DNA from: Dermatemys mawii
Taxonomy: Eukaryota > Chordata > Testudines > Dermatemydidae
Direction: 5' to 3'
DNA length: 64,000 nt
NCBI GenBank assembly: GCA_007922305.1
Contig: ML677366.1
Location: 15,414,338-15,478,337 of the forward strand
This document shows, piece by piece, positions 1 through 11,799 of the stretch. Positions within the stretch are counted from its first letter, which is position 1. Every line of letters starts with the position of its first letter. The translations under genes and the position numbers were made by a program. Under the pieces are notes generated by a model. That model searched no databases. It saw nothing but the letters and a program-made list of their open reading frames with translations, and had not been told where the DNA came from.

Positions 1-764
1 GCTCATATATTTTCTCTCTGACATGCAAATATCAGAATTTGTCTTTATTGTCATCAGTCTCTAGGAGATAGAAAATTATTTACTTAATCAGGTATATTTA
101 ACTGTTTTCATGGAGCTGAGCAATTATTTTTAAACCCTGCTATGAAGAATAATAGCTTACTTCACAGAGTCAGCTGTAAAGATCCATAATGCTTGGGGGC
201 AGCCCAGACTGAAGTGTTCTATGGCTTAATGATATGTTATGCAGGAAAAAGTGTATTTGTAAGGAAATATCATTAAAATAAGTAAGAGTTTTCTTTTAAA
301 CACAAGTCCTAAAAGGAAACACCCACTGCACAGTAAATTGCTTATAAAGGAAAAATATCTAACTTTACAATTTTCAAAAGGATTTCAGAGCTTGTGTATC
401 TGCTATATGGTGAAGAAATTAAGGGAAAACCCAGGTTCTGAAGAGAAATACCAGTGGCCATACAAGATTTTTTTGTTCTAGAAGACAAATTGAAGAAGGT
501 TTAACAGATGCAACTGTAAAATAAAATAAGTCATTCATCTTTAGTATGATTAAGATTCTTCAAGCTGTAAAAATGCAGTTGGGAAAAATCTGCTCATTTG
601 AAACCTGCAGGGGTAGTGACTTCTATTAATAGTATAGGAGCATGTTCTGGCATTCAAATAATGAGGAATGCTAATTTCAGATCCCTTTCAATTCCAGCTC
701 TTTTTAAAAAAAAACAAAAACACAAACACAAAAACATGCCATTTCTCTTTATTTTCAATGTTTT
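1..764. other. intergenic, nothing recognised
   Basis: AT-rich sequence without a convincing open reading frame, RNA gene or clear repeat. A short A/C-rich stretch lies at about 705-735, just before the CR1 fragment. Confidence 0.6.
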
Positions 765-1010
765 CATAGAATCATAAAACTGGAAGGGTCCTCGAGAGGA
801 CATCTAGTCCAGTCCCCTGCATTCTTGACAGGACTAATTTTGTGGACAACTGTTGCTGGAAAAATATTCCAGCAAAAATTGTTAAAGATCCTATTTTATA
901 TTTAGCCACCACCTGCCCTGGAGTGACCTCTCCCCCTCAAGTATCTGCAAACAATTTATAATATTAAATTGTATTAAGAGGCCCTCTCCAGTGGGATCTC
1001 AGACACAACA
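765..1010 (-). mobile_element. CR1 LINE 3' end fragment
   Basis: The left edge reads 'catagaatcataaaactgg' and then 'gtcctcgagaggacatctagtcc'. This is the reverse complement of the usual CR1 3' end, where short ATTCTATG-type repeats finish the element. The copy is diverged and truncated and has no coding capacity. Seen: the characteristic edge. Inferred: family and orientation. The inner boundary is approximate. Confidence 0.7.
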
Positions 1011-1434
1011 GCATCCTCTTTTAGAAAGCCAGCTGAAATGTTGTGGATTTCAGTGTCCATAAAGCATGCACTGTATAATCCATATACACAATTTGTGTAC
1101 AGTAACAGGAAACTATATATTTTGTATAGCTCTGGGATTTTCAGAGGAGTGTAAGGAAATTAGGTGCCCAATTCTCACCTGAAACTCAATACAAGTTGTG
1201 CACCTATCCTGGCCCCCAGCACTTTTAAAATCGCAGCCTTACATTTTTACAGGAAGCCATCAGACGGCAGTTACACAGAACTGCTTTTGTATTTCACCCG
1301 TGATTGGGGTCACACAAAATCAATGTTTCAGCTCTAAGTGATCTTTCAGAAAATTGAAAATCAATTTTGATTAGGGATTTGTATTTCAAGTATCTTATTT
1401 TAAAAAGAGCAGTTAAATAAATTCATTTTTGTAT

Positions 1435-1700
1435 TGTTATATTGCAACACTGCCTAGATGCCTCAATCAGTGACTGGGGCCTATTGTGCTAGGCACTATA
1501 TAATGAGTGGAATAAAGACAGTTGCAGCCCTAGAAAGCGCAGAGCCTAGATTATGACAAAATGCAACAGGTATTACTTAGACTGTAAATCCTTTAGGGGC
1601 AGGGGCCAGCGTTTTGATCTGTGTTTGTACAGTGCCTAGCACAATGGGAGACTAGTTCACAAGTGGGGCACCCAGGCACTATATTAATATGTATAGCAGG
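1435..1700 (+). repeat. L2/MIR-like ancient repeat relics
   Basis: Two motifs typical of old amniote L2/MIR-type elements occur here. One is 'gtgctaggcactatataatg' near 1485. The other is 'actgtaaatcctttaggggc' followed by 'gtacagtgcctagcacaatg' at about 1580-1650, which resembles the 3' end of L2-type LINEs. Exact family and limits need a repeat library. Confidence 0.5.
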
Positions 1701-2149
1701 TAGATTGAATGGACAAAGGGGGATGAAGTGGAATAAGGGAGACGGTAACAGTAAAACTGGATATGTTTGCATAAATAAGTAACCTCAGTGGTCAGAGTAC
1801 TGGGTATCTGTTAGGTGTGATTTAGTCAAATAAGTATGAACTTTCTTCAGCTTTTTTCCCCCTCAACCCCGCTTATGAAGAGGAAAATGAAAATGACAGC
1901 CAAACATTTGCCAACCAACCAACATAAGGCAAAGAAAGAGCCACTCATTGGGTGGTAGTTCTCTTCCAATCTCGGCATCATCAAAGTACTAAACAAACCT
2001 TGGGCTGACACACAACTGTTCTCATCAGGCTGTTATCAGTATCAATCTATATGACCGTGACCACAAATAATGAACGCTAAAGGAACAGCATGTGTTCCTG
2101 TGTCAAGGATGGCATGTCTTATTTTGTGACCGCCTGTAAGTGTTATTGA

Positions 2150-2275
2150 TGCAGCAACATCAACCTAAATACCACTGCACAATAGCTAGGTAAACGGTGC
2201 CAAGCAAACAACAGGCGCCTCTTCCAAGGAGTTTACAATCCAAAGATGCATCGGGTACAGAATGACACATTATAG
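2150..2275. repeat. possible MIR-like fragment
   Basis: Contains 'aaacggtgccaagcaaac' and 'aaggagtttacaatccaaag', the weakly conserved central part seen in MIR-like repeats. The match is poor and only suggestive. Confidence 0.3.
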
Positions 2276-2973
2276 CCAGACTGCTTCATGGAGTAGATGG
2301 GTGCTCAGATGATTTTCTGAAAGCAGAGGTGGAAGGAAGCTTGGTGTACACTATGCAAAAGTCTCTTCCCAAAACACAAACCCCATAAAAGGCAGAATAT
2401 CTGCAGTGGACAAAACAGTGAAAAGGTTCAGAAAAGAAGCCTGGGCAGAAAAAAAATGGAGTGTGAGGGGGATAGAAGACAGAACAGGGCCAGTTCAGAA
2501 AATGCCCCCAAATGAATCACAAGAGGAAACCCCTAGCTCCCTGGACATGACCTCACCAGAAGCAAGATGAAATGATGGTGCTGTGTATTCGAATACTCCT
2601 TATTGTGGACACAAGCTGCTTTGAGTTAGCTAAGAGAATTTGGGGACATAATTCGAACCTTATTGAGGCTAAATACCCAAACTAGTTCTAGGTACATTCC
2701 CTTGTATCCCCCAACTTATGAAACTAAAACCTTCCTCCATATGGCATGGCAAAGCTGTTGGAGGTAGGGTTGGCGGAGAAAACTATACACTGAACCTAGG
2801 CCTTGCAGATAGGAGCTTGGAATTTATTAGATATGACCCTGAGAGATGAGCTAGACACATACTGGTTGGGCAGATTAATAGATAATTTTGAAAGAGAGCA
2901 GAACCTGAGTTGAATGTGGAAGTAGAGGGGAAACTAAGATGAGGATTCAGTTCAGGGGGATACAGATACATAG

Positions 2974-3048
2974 GGTTAAATCTTGGCCCTGTTGAAAATC
3001 AGTGGGAGTTTTGCCATGAACTTCAATATATTCAGGATTTAGCCTATA
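2974..3048. mobile_element. short palindromic MITE (GGGCC/'aatcag' type)
   Basis: Ends 'ggttaaatcttggccctg' and 'attcaggatttagcctat' are imperfect inverted repeats around a core with 'cagtgggagttttgccat'. This is the common short reptile MITE layout found many times in this window. The copy is diverged. Confidence 0.5.
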
Positions 3049-4869
3049 ATGTCTAAGTGCCCTTTACATGCAGTTCTGTCACTGTATGATGTTGGCCATA
3101 TATAGTTTTCATTGGGAAATTCAGTGTGTATTTTTAAGTTTAAATTGCATAGAAGCAAAAGGATGGTGCTAACCAGTAAGTTAAACCTGAATGGTTTGTG
3201 CACAGGTAACAATTGTTTGTTCTTTCCTAAAGTCATCTTCACTGAGGTGTGGTTAAGGATTGTTGTCAGTAAATACTGCACCAAAATTGACCCTTGGTTA
3301 TAAATCTTGGCTGCCTGATGGAAAAGTAGGCATCCCATCAAAGAACTGAACAGCCAAAGAAATCCTATTTGCTCTATTAACTTTTTCTATACAAAAGCAA
3401 GATGACAAGAAAGGAAACATACTGCCTATGTATGTAAAAGTATCTGCATCCTGTACATATACATCTTACACATTTTTAATCTATATTCAATGAAAGAAAG
3501 GACATTTTCATCTTCTTTTCATTTTCCATTTATTTTCTGAGTATGAGGCCATATTGTGTATCTCATGTTTCATGCTACTTGATTATTAGTATTAACATAC
3601 ATTTGCACAAGAATGGCAACATAACACTTGTGTCCCCAGTTGGGAACAAAATCAGCTTTATATTTCAAAAGCAATAATATTTAATAAAAATGGATTTACA
3701 AGGAGGTGCATCATCTTCTACATTAATAAGCCAAAAGAAATGTCTGACAACCTCTGGCCACGTCTGCAAGTCATGCAGTGAAACATTTTTGAATACAACT
3801 TGGATCCAACCTAGCTTTCTACGACTTCTGTAGAAAGCCTCACAGATTTAAATGGGAGATACAGAGATCAAAAGGATCACATTTCATAAAATAAAGAGTT
3901 CAAAATTCAGTAATGATTTCTTACCACCACAATACATTAAACAGAGAAACCAATAATGTGGTATAAATAGTACTTTGGTCCACACCATCTGGCAGCTGCC
4001 AAGACACAATGGAAAGCAGTTCAGAATATTATCAATCAATTTGAGACCATTTAATTACAATATATAGCATACACTAGAATAAAGTGTCTATCAAGCTGAC
4101 ATTCTGAATTCAGGGTTCTCATTCATGATGTACAGAGGCTTTGTATCTCTGAGCATGTTACTGCTATTGTGCAGGAATTTACTGATTACACAATCAATAT
4201 CTATTGACATATTTCAAATGACAAACTACATGCAGTATAGAAGCCTCTAAACTGAAATTACTCATTGCAATTCTGTGATACTGGTTACTTAAGAAAATGT
4301 GTGCTACTGATTTAGTGAAGCAAGTGCATAGTGCTTTTAACTTACCTTCTCTTATGCTGCCACCTTCTACTTCTCTCCCTTAAGTGCTGATATGATCCGT
4401 TTCAGTACCATTGCAAGTGAAGACCACATAGCCTTACTACAGAATTAATATTTCCCTGTGAGGGCCTATGGATTCCCTGTTGCTACAATGTAGTCTCTTG
4501 GCAGAATAGCTGGATGGTATCTCTGTCTGGTTCAGAGCCCTAAACATAAGAATACTTAGGATGGCATAGTTACTGGAAAAGCCTCAGCGGTATTCCATAG
4601 AAAGGCTTCAAAGTCATGCAAATCATTTGTATACTGACTCATAGATCCTTGAGGTGACAAAAAACCCTTTTGGGGTTTCCCCTATTCACTGCAGATGTGT
4701 TTTCTATTATACATTTCCTAGCATTTTTCCAGTTTTAAATGAGCCAACCAGTGGGGCAAGTAGAATTCATTTTTTCCCTGATACACTTCACCAGCTAAAG
4801 GGGAGGGAAGGCACATGACCTCCCCATGTGACTCTGCCCCCAGTCTGAGGCCAATGCTCTCCCCTTCCC
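3049..4869. other. intergenic, nothing recognised
   Basis: AT-rich. Small open frames on both strands (for example at 3039-3341 and 3112-3303) overlap one another and show no domain or compositional sign of coding. No RNA gene or clear repeat was seen. Confidence 0.55.
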
Positions 4870-5990
4870 TTCCCCATGACTATGTAACAATTACAACTGT
4901 GGTTACACCTGGGAAATGCCCACCAGGCAGTATGCAATCCACCTGGATTGGCCATTAGGAAAGACAATGGGTCTTTGAAAATGCTGATCTTCCATCTTCC
5001 TGGAGTCTCTTCCTGTGGACATTACCAATCAATCTTGTTTCATGGTTGCTTTGACACTGTAAGGTCATGTGATGATATCACCTGGTACAGCCTACCACCT
5101 TGGACACTGCTGGTATTTTTCCACTCGACACAAAGGATTCCTGCATTATGTAAATCCTATTTAAGTCTGGGAAGTGAGTTAATCTGAGTTTTTCTCCATG
5201 GCTTCCCCACCCAAGAAGACAGACTACTGAAAACACCCGAAGAAACAAAGAAACTTATCTGGGGAAAGGCTAGAGTTGAGTGCAGGCTGAGACAGAGGTC
5301 AAACCTATGAAGACAAATAACTGGAACTCTAAGCTGCAGAAAGCCTGCAACCTGCCTAAAACAACATTTAAAGGTGAGAAATTACTATTTGTAACCTGTT
5401 TCTTTAGGCCAGGGAATTAAGCCTAGGTTGTGTGTGTTGTTTCATTTTCTCAGTAATCTGCCTTGTTTTGTTTGCTATCCCTTATAATCACTTAAAATTT
5501 ACCTTTTGTAGTTAATAAACTTATTTTATGTTTATTCCAAAACCCAGTTTGTGCAGTTCATAACTGGGGGACAGGTGAGGGTGGGGAAGAGCTGTGCATA
5601 TCTTCCTTCACACTGAGGGAGGGGGCAATTTTTATGAGCTTTTGTGCTGTATAGCAATCTATATAGTATGACAATATAATTTTGGGTTTACATGCCACGG
5701 GGGGTGCACAGGAGTGCTGGGTGATCCCCTAGCAGAGTCCTCCCACAGAGAGCTAATCAGAGACTCTGAGATTCTACAGCTGGGCGTGTCACTACCTGTG
5801 TGTGTGTGTGCTGGAAAGGGGCTTGAGAAGCTATCACATAAGCACAGAGTAAGGGAAACCCAGGCTGGTGGGACAGCCAGACTCAGTGGGACCCCAGCAC
5901 ACCCAGTGACACCCCAAAAGGAGGGTCCACGCTATCACAACCACCTCCCTCCATCTCCCAATATCTATTGGCTAGCAAAAGCGGAGTCTC
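4870..5990 (+). mobile_element. LTR-like interspersed repeat
   Basis: A moderately GC-rich block that I recognise, from memory only, as a dispersed turtle repeat. Landmarks are 'gcaatccacctggattggcc' at about 4930, 'ctatttaagtctgggaagtg' near 5158 (TATA-like), and an AATAAA polyadenylation signal at 5514-5519 within 'ttgtagttaataaactt'. Then come 'acaatataattttgggttta' near 5670 and a GT-rich tail. A promoter-like element followed by a polyadenylation signal fits an LTR or a non-autonomous LTR derivative. No gag or pol reading frame is present. Boundaries and class are inferred; a LINE tail or unclassified repeat is the alternative. Confidence 0.45.
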
Positions 5991-6599
5991 AGCATCTCTG
6001 ACTTGGTAATGCATAGTCAGGGCATGTTGAAGCAAATATGACCCTACAAGAAGCTATTTGATTATGTCCCCTGGCTGCAGGGGCCATGATTCACTCTGCA
6101 ACCAACTGCCCTGTCTTTCTGTGGAACTGACATGGTGCAGATTACAATGTGAAGGAAAACTGCCTTTGCAGTGTTGGGTAGATTAACTGGTCAGAGTCTA
6201 AACTCAGTTATACCAGAGGTACAGAGAACAGAGTCTGGCCCACTATATTTCAATTTGTAAGAAACTAAAGAGAAGGCTGTAATATCAATCCAACACAATT
6301 CACTCACAAGCCAAGATACTGACAACTCTATAATTACCTTCATCAAGCTTAAATGACAGTGTCTCTTTGTTCCTGTTTTTGTCACTTCAGAATCTTGCCT
6401 GCCATTTACATTCTCTGTTCTTTTTACAGAATGGAGTTTGGTGATACGAGTTCTGTGAACTGAAGTACCTCTGATCATTGGTACATGCCCATTTCCAAGG
6501 GCAGCCCAAGCACTTTGCCCACCTGATCTGCCTCTAAAAGAATAGCCATTTGAATGCAGTTAGCAACAAAACCAGTGTCTCCAGAAAACAGTATTTCAA

Positions 6600-6803
6600 G
6601 GCCAGATTCTTGTGCCCTTGTACATGTTGTGTATCTCCCACACTGGCATTCGTCCCATTGATTTCTGGCTCTAATGTATCATTGCCTGAAGCATGGTCTC
6701 TGAGGACTGTATTTCTATGACTCACAGCCTCCAAGTGATTTCAGTGGGATTACTAGCAGAGTAAGTTACTACTCAGAGGAGCAAGGGAATCAGAATCTGG
6801 CCC
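6600..6803. mobile_element. MITE, GGGCC-type ends
   Basis: The left end 'ggccagattcttgtg' pairs with the right end 'cagaatctggccc', followed by TTA. The inner part contains 'gtgatttcagtgggattact', the core shared with other MITEs in this window. About 204 bp. Confidence 0.5.
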
Positions 6804-6932
6804 TTAGTATTTACAGATACTGAGTTTGAGGAAATGTGACCTCATTCCCAAGGCTGTTAGAAGTACTTCGATGAACATCTTGAAAATTTGGTTCTCCATG
6901 TCCTTCCTCCTCCAATTTCTAGCACACCAACA

Positions 6933-6942
6933 NNNNNNNNNN
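6933..6942. other. assembly gap (10 N)
   Basis: Ten Ns directly before a CA microsatellite, so the gap probably hides an unresolved repeat length. Open frames crossing it are artefacts. Confidence 0.98.
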
Positions 6943-6962
6943 CACACACACACACACACACA
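6943..6962 (+). repeat. (CA)n microsatellite
   Basis: Ten CA units directly after the N gap. The true length is unknown because the left side is unresolved. Confidence 0.95.
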
Positions 6963-7009
6963 CTGTGAGGACAGAGGAACAGGACTGGTCTTTCCATCAA
7001 ATAGCACAT

Positions 7010-7086
7010 TAGGGGCTTTACCCAAACTCCATTGCCATCTATGGAAGTCCTCCCATCAATTTCAATGAACTTTTGATCAGGACCTA
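7010..7086. mobile_element. short MITE
   Basis: 'ggggctttacccaaactcc' and 'caatttcaatgaacttttgatcaggacc' match the short palindromic MITE theme (CCCAT..TTCAATG core, ..TCAGGACC end). Diverged. Confidence 0.4.
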
Positions 7087-7530
7087 GTACAGCCAGAATC
7101 TGACAATCCAAGAAAACAAACAGTTGAGGATAAATTCACTTATGTCCTGGCGCACAACTTCCTAATAATTTCAGTGGAAGGTGGGTCCTTACATAAATGA
7201 CTAACTCTACATACGAGCTTGGAAAATCTACACAACAGAAAGCAAGTACAGAATGTTCTTACGAGTCTGCATTAATGATCAGCCTTCCAGGTGTGGGGGT
7301 TTGCCCGAGCCCCTGTGCTACTGCTGGCATTATGTTCCTGCAAATGACTATATCAAGGCACATACCAACAACAAAACCACCACCACACGTAAAACTAGGG
7401 ACATATCAAATATAACTGAAAAACAATATTCAGCATAAATTAGATACACCCGCTGGCACTTCAATTCACCTGAGCTTTCATTGGAATACGAGAGCCGACA
7501 GTGCACTAGGAGAGGTGAAAATTGCTGTTA

Positions 7531-7644
7531 GGGCCCAATTCTGATTTATCTTACACTGCTTTTATACAAGTATAATTCCATTGGTGTCAATGAAGTTATT
7601 CCTAATAAACACATACTGTTATAAATTAAACCAGAATCAGGCCC
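7531..7644. mobile_element. Harbinger-like MITE with TTA target duplication
   Basis: Starts GGGCCCAATTCTGATTTA and ends CCAGAATCAGGCCC, so the ends are inverted repeats. Each end is flanked by TTA (7528-7530 and 7645-7647). A 3-bp TTA duplication with GGGCC-type ends is characteristic of PIF/Harbinger MITEs. No coding capacity. Confidence 0.65.
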
Positions 7645-7649
7645 TTAAC

Positions 7650-9014
7650 CTGTACATTTAGGACTCTCAGTGATGATGTTGGAATTCTTAATATTTAAAG
7701 ATCAGTTCCTGCATGATAATTTGGCAGGTATTTTTCCTTCTGTTACATACTGCCAGCCTGAGTAACTAGTGATGTAGCAATGCTTGACTGACCAAATGAT
7801 TCCTAACATTTAACTTAAATGCCAGCCCAAGAAGGTAAGCTGTTTCCTTTCCAGCATAAATGCACACATAATCATACTAGCTAGATAGTTCTGTCTATGC
7901 TTATTATACATGGGCCAACTAATAGTCTAATTGGTAGCTACTGTGTGTTTATCATAGTAATGGTGTGTTGATATCGTAGAACTGTCAAAATAATGTTTCC
8001 ACTGTTCTATCACTTTGAATATGCTGGTCTACTGAAACCCTTATATTTTCAACAAAATTTAATATGATAAATGCCACATCTCTACTATATCAAAATAAGC
8101 TATTTATGCTTTATTAGGGTCTTCTGTATCATATTAGCATCTTTTAACTTTTATGGGGTGAATAAATAATCTATTACCAATGACAGCTTCAAGTTCAAAA
8201 CTGAATTGAGTAGTATAAATTCACTTCCTTTAGGTTAATCCCTAAAATAAACTGGGAGAGGCTTATTCACTCATTAAAAAGATTTGGGGAGGGGGAAATC
8301 TGCTGCATCAAAATCATTATATAAAGCATTCAATCTTAAAGGAAAAGGATGAGATCACAACACCACTTCAACTTTTGGATGTAATCTTGTTAAAATGAAG
8401 ACATTAAACAAAATTAACAGAAAGGAGTTAAGTACAAATCTATTAAAATACCCAATTTATTTACACTGTGCATTAAATTCATCATTTCATGTGAAAGGAC
8501 AGTTATTGTCACTGTAAGGTTTCCTAATCCACTTTCAGATAAAAATAAAGAGGGCTGCATTTAGAAGCTTTGTAGACTTTTTTCCCTTCTGACAGCTTTC
8601 AAGTGGCAGCATATTATTTGGTTGCTGCTACATACAAAGTGTCTTAATTAAAGGTTGTCTAAAAATACAGAACATTTTCACAACCACATCTGCCATTAAC
8701 TCTTTTGACATTCTGGTGGCATTAAGTACCAGAAAATTCTTTGCAGATTAAATAGAATTCCACTCTTCTTGTGCACTGTCTTTAGAGCAATGGTTACAAA
8801 TTTAAACAGCATGTTTGCAATTGGAAAGCATGATAATTATTGGAGGTACTGCAGCTTGTTCTACTGAAGCAGCAAAATGGCTGTGCCACTCGTTTGAGAC
8901 CCAGAGTACGTTCCTATCACAGATTGTAATTTACTCCATTTCTTTAGAATTCATTATTTTAGGCTAAATTGTGGCTTTGCCATGAGACCTGAGTAAAGGA
9001 CAGCAGGTTGTTGT
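7650..9014. other. intergenic, AT-rich, repeat-poor
   Basis: No gene seen. The part at about 8250-8900 lacks recognisable repeats and holds homeodomain-like TAAT motifs ('cttaattaaaggttg', 'gcatgataattattgg'). It could be a conserved regulatory segment, but that can only be judged by alignment. Confidence 0.35.
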
Positions 9015-9022
9015 GCTGCAGC

Positions 9023-9160
9023 GAGGTTGACCAGATATCCTGATTTTATAGGGAGAGTCCCGATTTGGGGTTTTTTTTCCCCACTTATACAGCTTCCTAT
9101 TACACACACACACACCCCGACCCCGTCTCAATTTTTCACACTTGCTGTCTGGTCATCCTA
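9023..9160. mobile_element. hAT-type MITE, 138 bp
   Basis: The ends GAGGTTGACCAG and CTGGTCATCCTA are 12-bp terminal inverted repeats with two mismatches. A perfect 8-bp duplication GCTGCAGC flanks the element (9015-9022 and 9161-9168). An 8-bp duplication is the hAT hallmark. The internal '(CA)5' at 9101-9112 is part of the element. Confidence 0.85.
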
Positions 9161-9229
9161 GCTGCAGCAGAAGCCACAATCCGTCTCTCTGCTACCCCTT
9201 GTTTAGTACACTACATCAGAGGTAAAAAC

Positions 9230-9295
9230 TGGGCCTCATTTTAGTCAATGGCACAACTCCCACTGATTTCAGTAGAATCAGGATTTCATCACTGG
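9230..9295. mobile_element. short MITE
   Basis: 'ctgggcctcattttagtcaa' to 'ttcagtagaatcaggatttc' is an imperfect inverted repeat around 'caactcccactga', the same theme as the other short MITEs here. Confidence 0.45.
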
Positions 9296-9644
9296 TCTAT
9301 ACCCAGTGTAGTGTATAAGCTCTGGCATGCGGGTGTAGAGATCCTTGACTGTTTCACAATGCACTAAACAAGGCTTTTTGCCCAGCCCATGCTTCTTCCT
9401 ATCAATTCCCAGCCTTATGCATAGGAAGGGTATATAGCAGCCCTACATTAGCCATTTGCTAGAGTCACTGTCTTGAAATCTGTATTTGTACTGCTTTGAA
9501 ACAACATTGAATTGAAAAAAGAAATGCATTAGAAAACTAGTATCCTATATCATGCCATTTTTAAATGGACAGTCTGCTTAAAATGATGCCACACTGTAAC
9601 TTCTGTAAAAATATCAAAGTCACGCTAGTGTATGAGATTAGGAC

Positions 9645-9712
9645 CTTTATATCCTGATTTATATCCTTATAAATCCTTATAAGGTTATCCTTATAACCTT
9701 TATATCCTATAT
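9645..9712. repeat. imperfect TTATATCC repeats forming a hairpin
   Basis: Repeated 'ttatatcc/ttataaatcc/ttataacc' units, with a perfect inverted pair AAGGTTAT and ATAACCTT separated by four bases near 9684-9703. Likely low-complexity expansion. Confidence 0.5.
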
Positions 9713-10305
9713 TGCTGTTATAATGCAAATATTGACAATAACAACAGATCCTGATGAATATTATATTGTTACTTCACTTGCAGTTCTTTCAACCTCTCCC
9801 AGACTGATGATGACATTCTAACAGGAATAGCAGATTCTGCTTTCCTTTTTATTTCAATAGATTGGTGCTTCCGAAAAGTTGGAGGATTCTGAAAGTTTGT
9901 TGATTGATGAGAGTTTTAATATCAGTTTTTAATTCATCTTGTAGCTTTAATTCATAAAAGGTAAAATTAACCCCTGGGAAAGGCCAGTATCCTGAGTATA
10001 AAAGGGTAAAATGGATATGCATGGTCTTGATCTCAAGATAGACCCAGGCTTTCTGCACAGGGGTAAATTTCACTCCAAAAAGTGGAGTTAAAATTTAAAG
10101 AAAACCATGGCAAGAAAAGAATTGGTCAGAAAAGAAGGTGTGAACAGAATTAAAACAAAAGTTGGAAAATTGCACCTGTTTGTTTCTATGTAATAGTCAT
10201 GTATTCCAAATGTTTTATTAGGATAATTTGGGGAAAATAGCTTATGCAAATAATTTAGCCTGATCCTCTTGGTTAAAAATTATCACACTAGCAAGCAGAG
10301 TATAT

Positions 10306-10377
10306 GGGTGAAATTCTGCCCCTTTAAAATCAACAGGAGTTCTGCAACTGACTTCAATAGGGTCAGGATTTTACCCT
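10306..10377. mobile_element. short palindromic MITE
   Basis: Ends GGGTGAAATTCTGCCCC and GTCAGGATTTTACCC are inverted, and the core 'gacttcaatagg' is typical of the family. Confidence 0.55.
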
Positions 10378-10913
10378 CTTTTGTAAGAGAGTAGTGGAAG
10401 TGGGAGGGTGTTACAACTGTGCGCATTGCTTTAGAAAAGATAAAAGGAGGGAAAAAATAATACTTTACCTATATCTCTGAATTTCCTTGCTCAGTTATTA
10501 ATGTTTTTCAGTTGTTTTCAATTAAGATAAATGTCTGAAACACAATGGCATTATGTTTGAACTCTTTTCTGTTCAATATAAGTGGATTTTAAACAGGAAG
10601 CGGACGATCCTTTTGAATGTGAAACTTTGTATTAGAACCAAATGTAGCTCTTTAATCTCATTTGGTACATATACTAAAGTAATTATTGCTTTATGAAGCC
10701 TTTTAAAAGATTTATATACTCCATCAAATTGTACTCATATGGCTACTGCTCTCTCTTTTAGATTTCAAACTAAAATAGAAAAAAATTCTTCAACTTCTTA
10801 GAAGTCTTATTTCCTTTTATCATAAAAAAGCTGTTAAGTGAAGTCATTTTCTCCATTGTGGTTTAAGGCTGCAGCAGTTCTTGTATGTCTATCAAAACAC
10901 ACTTTCCATACTT

Positions 10914-10934
10914 AAAAAAAAAAAAAAAAAAAAA
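10914..10934 (+). repeat. poly(A) tract, 21 bp
   Basis: Uninterrupted run of 21 A. No retroposed body was recognised directly upstream, so it is simply a homopolymer tract. Confidence 0.9.
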
Positions 10935-11080
10935 GCATCTTACCTACTTTGTTTTCCTAAAATTGAATTTCATCTAACTTTTCTGATCACTGTTTTCTAG
11001 AACTGCAGTCACCATGTCTTACCTTTCAAAGGAAAAAAAAAATACCCTAAACTAAACTTCATACTGTTACTAAGAATTGT

Positions 11081-11188
11081 GGGCCAGATTCTGATACTGT
11101 ATAATTCATGTTGAGAAACACCTTTACTTCAGTGGAACCAGTCATGGAATAATGTGATTTTCAACTTGAATAAGAGTAACAATCTGGC
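11081..11188. mobile_element. MITE, GGGCC-type ends
   Basis: Starts GGGCCAGATTCTGATACTG and ends 'gagtaacaatctggct', with the inner 'acttcagtggaacca' core. Inverted ends with decay on the right. Confidence 0.5.
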
Positions 11189-11639
11189 TTTCGAAGGATA
11201 AATATTCTAGGTGATTGGAGGGAAGTCTAACAACAAAGGAATTCTGATGTATTTGTTTTTGCTAAGGCATAAAATATACCTGTTTTGCTGATTATTACCA
11301 GAGATGCAGTTGTAACAAAGGCATTCAGTATGAACAGAATTTGACTCTGGCTAAATATCTAATGAAATAAACATATCTGAATAATAGACTAAGGTATCTT
11401 AGGAAAAATAAAGTGAATCATGAATATTAAAGAGAAAAGGGGCATAATAATATGATCTGCTGAAGAGATAAAACTGATGGAATATTGTCTGAATAGTGAT
11501 TTCTGTCCAACTAACTTATATGATGACAGGTCCACATTATTTCAGTAGCTCAACGAAGATCTTAACCCTGTTGTGCAAAGTGACGTGCAAACATATGGAA
11601 AGTCTCCCCTCTCCAAAGAGAAACTAAAACAGACAAGCC

Positions 11640-11790
11640 AGCCAAAGGATTAGCGAAAGGAACCAGTATCATCATCATTTGACAGATGGGAAACTGAGGC
11701 ACAGAGCAATTAAGACACTTGTGAGAGACCATAGAAGTCGTCTGTGGCGGAGCTGAGAATTGAAACCAGTTTTCTAAGTGACGGTTCAGT
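11640..11790 (+). repeat. MIR-like SINE relic
   Basis: Contains 'tgacagatgggaaactgagg' and then 'cacagagcaattaag' and 'ggcggagctgagaattgaaa', the well-known MIR core in sense order. Diverged and without functional promoter boxes. Confidence 0.7.
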
Positions 11791-11799
11791 TCCTTATTC

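Noticed and set aside
6804..7111. open frames spanning the N gap
   Set aside because: They depend on ten unknown bases and a CA microsatellite.
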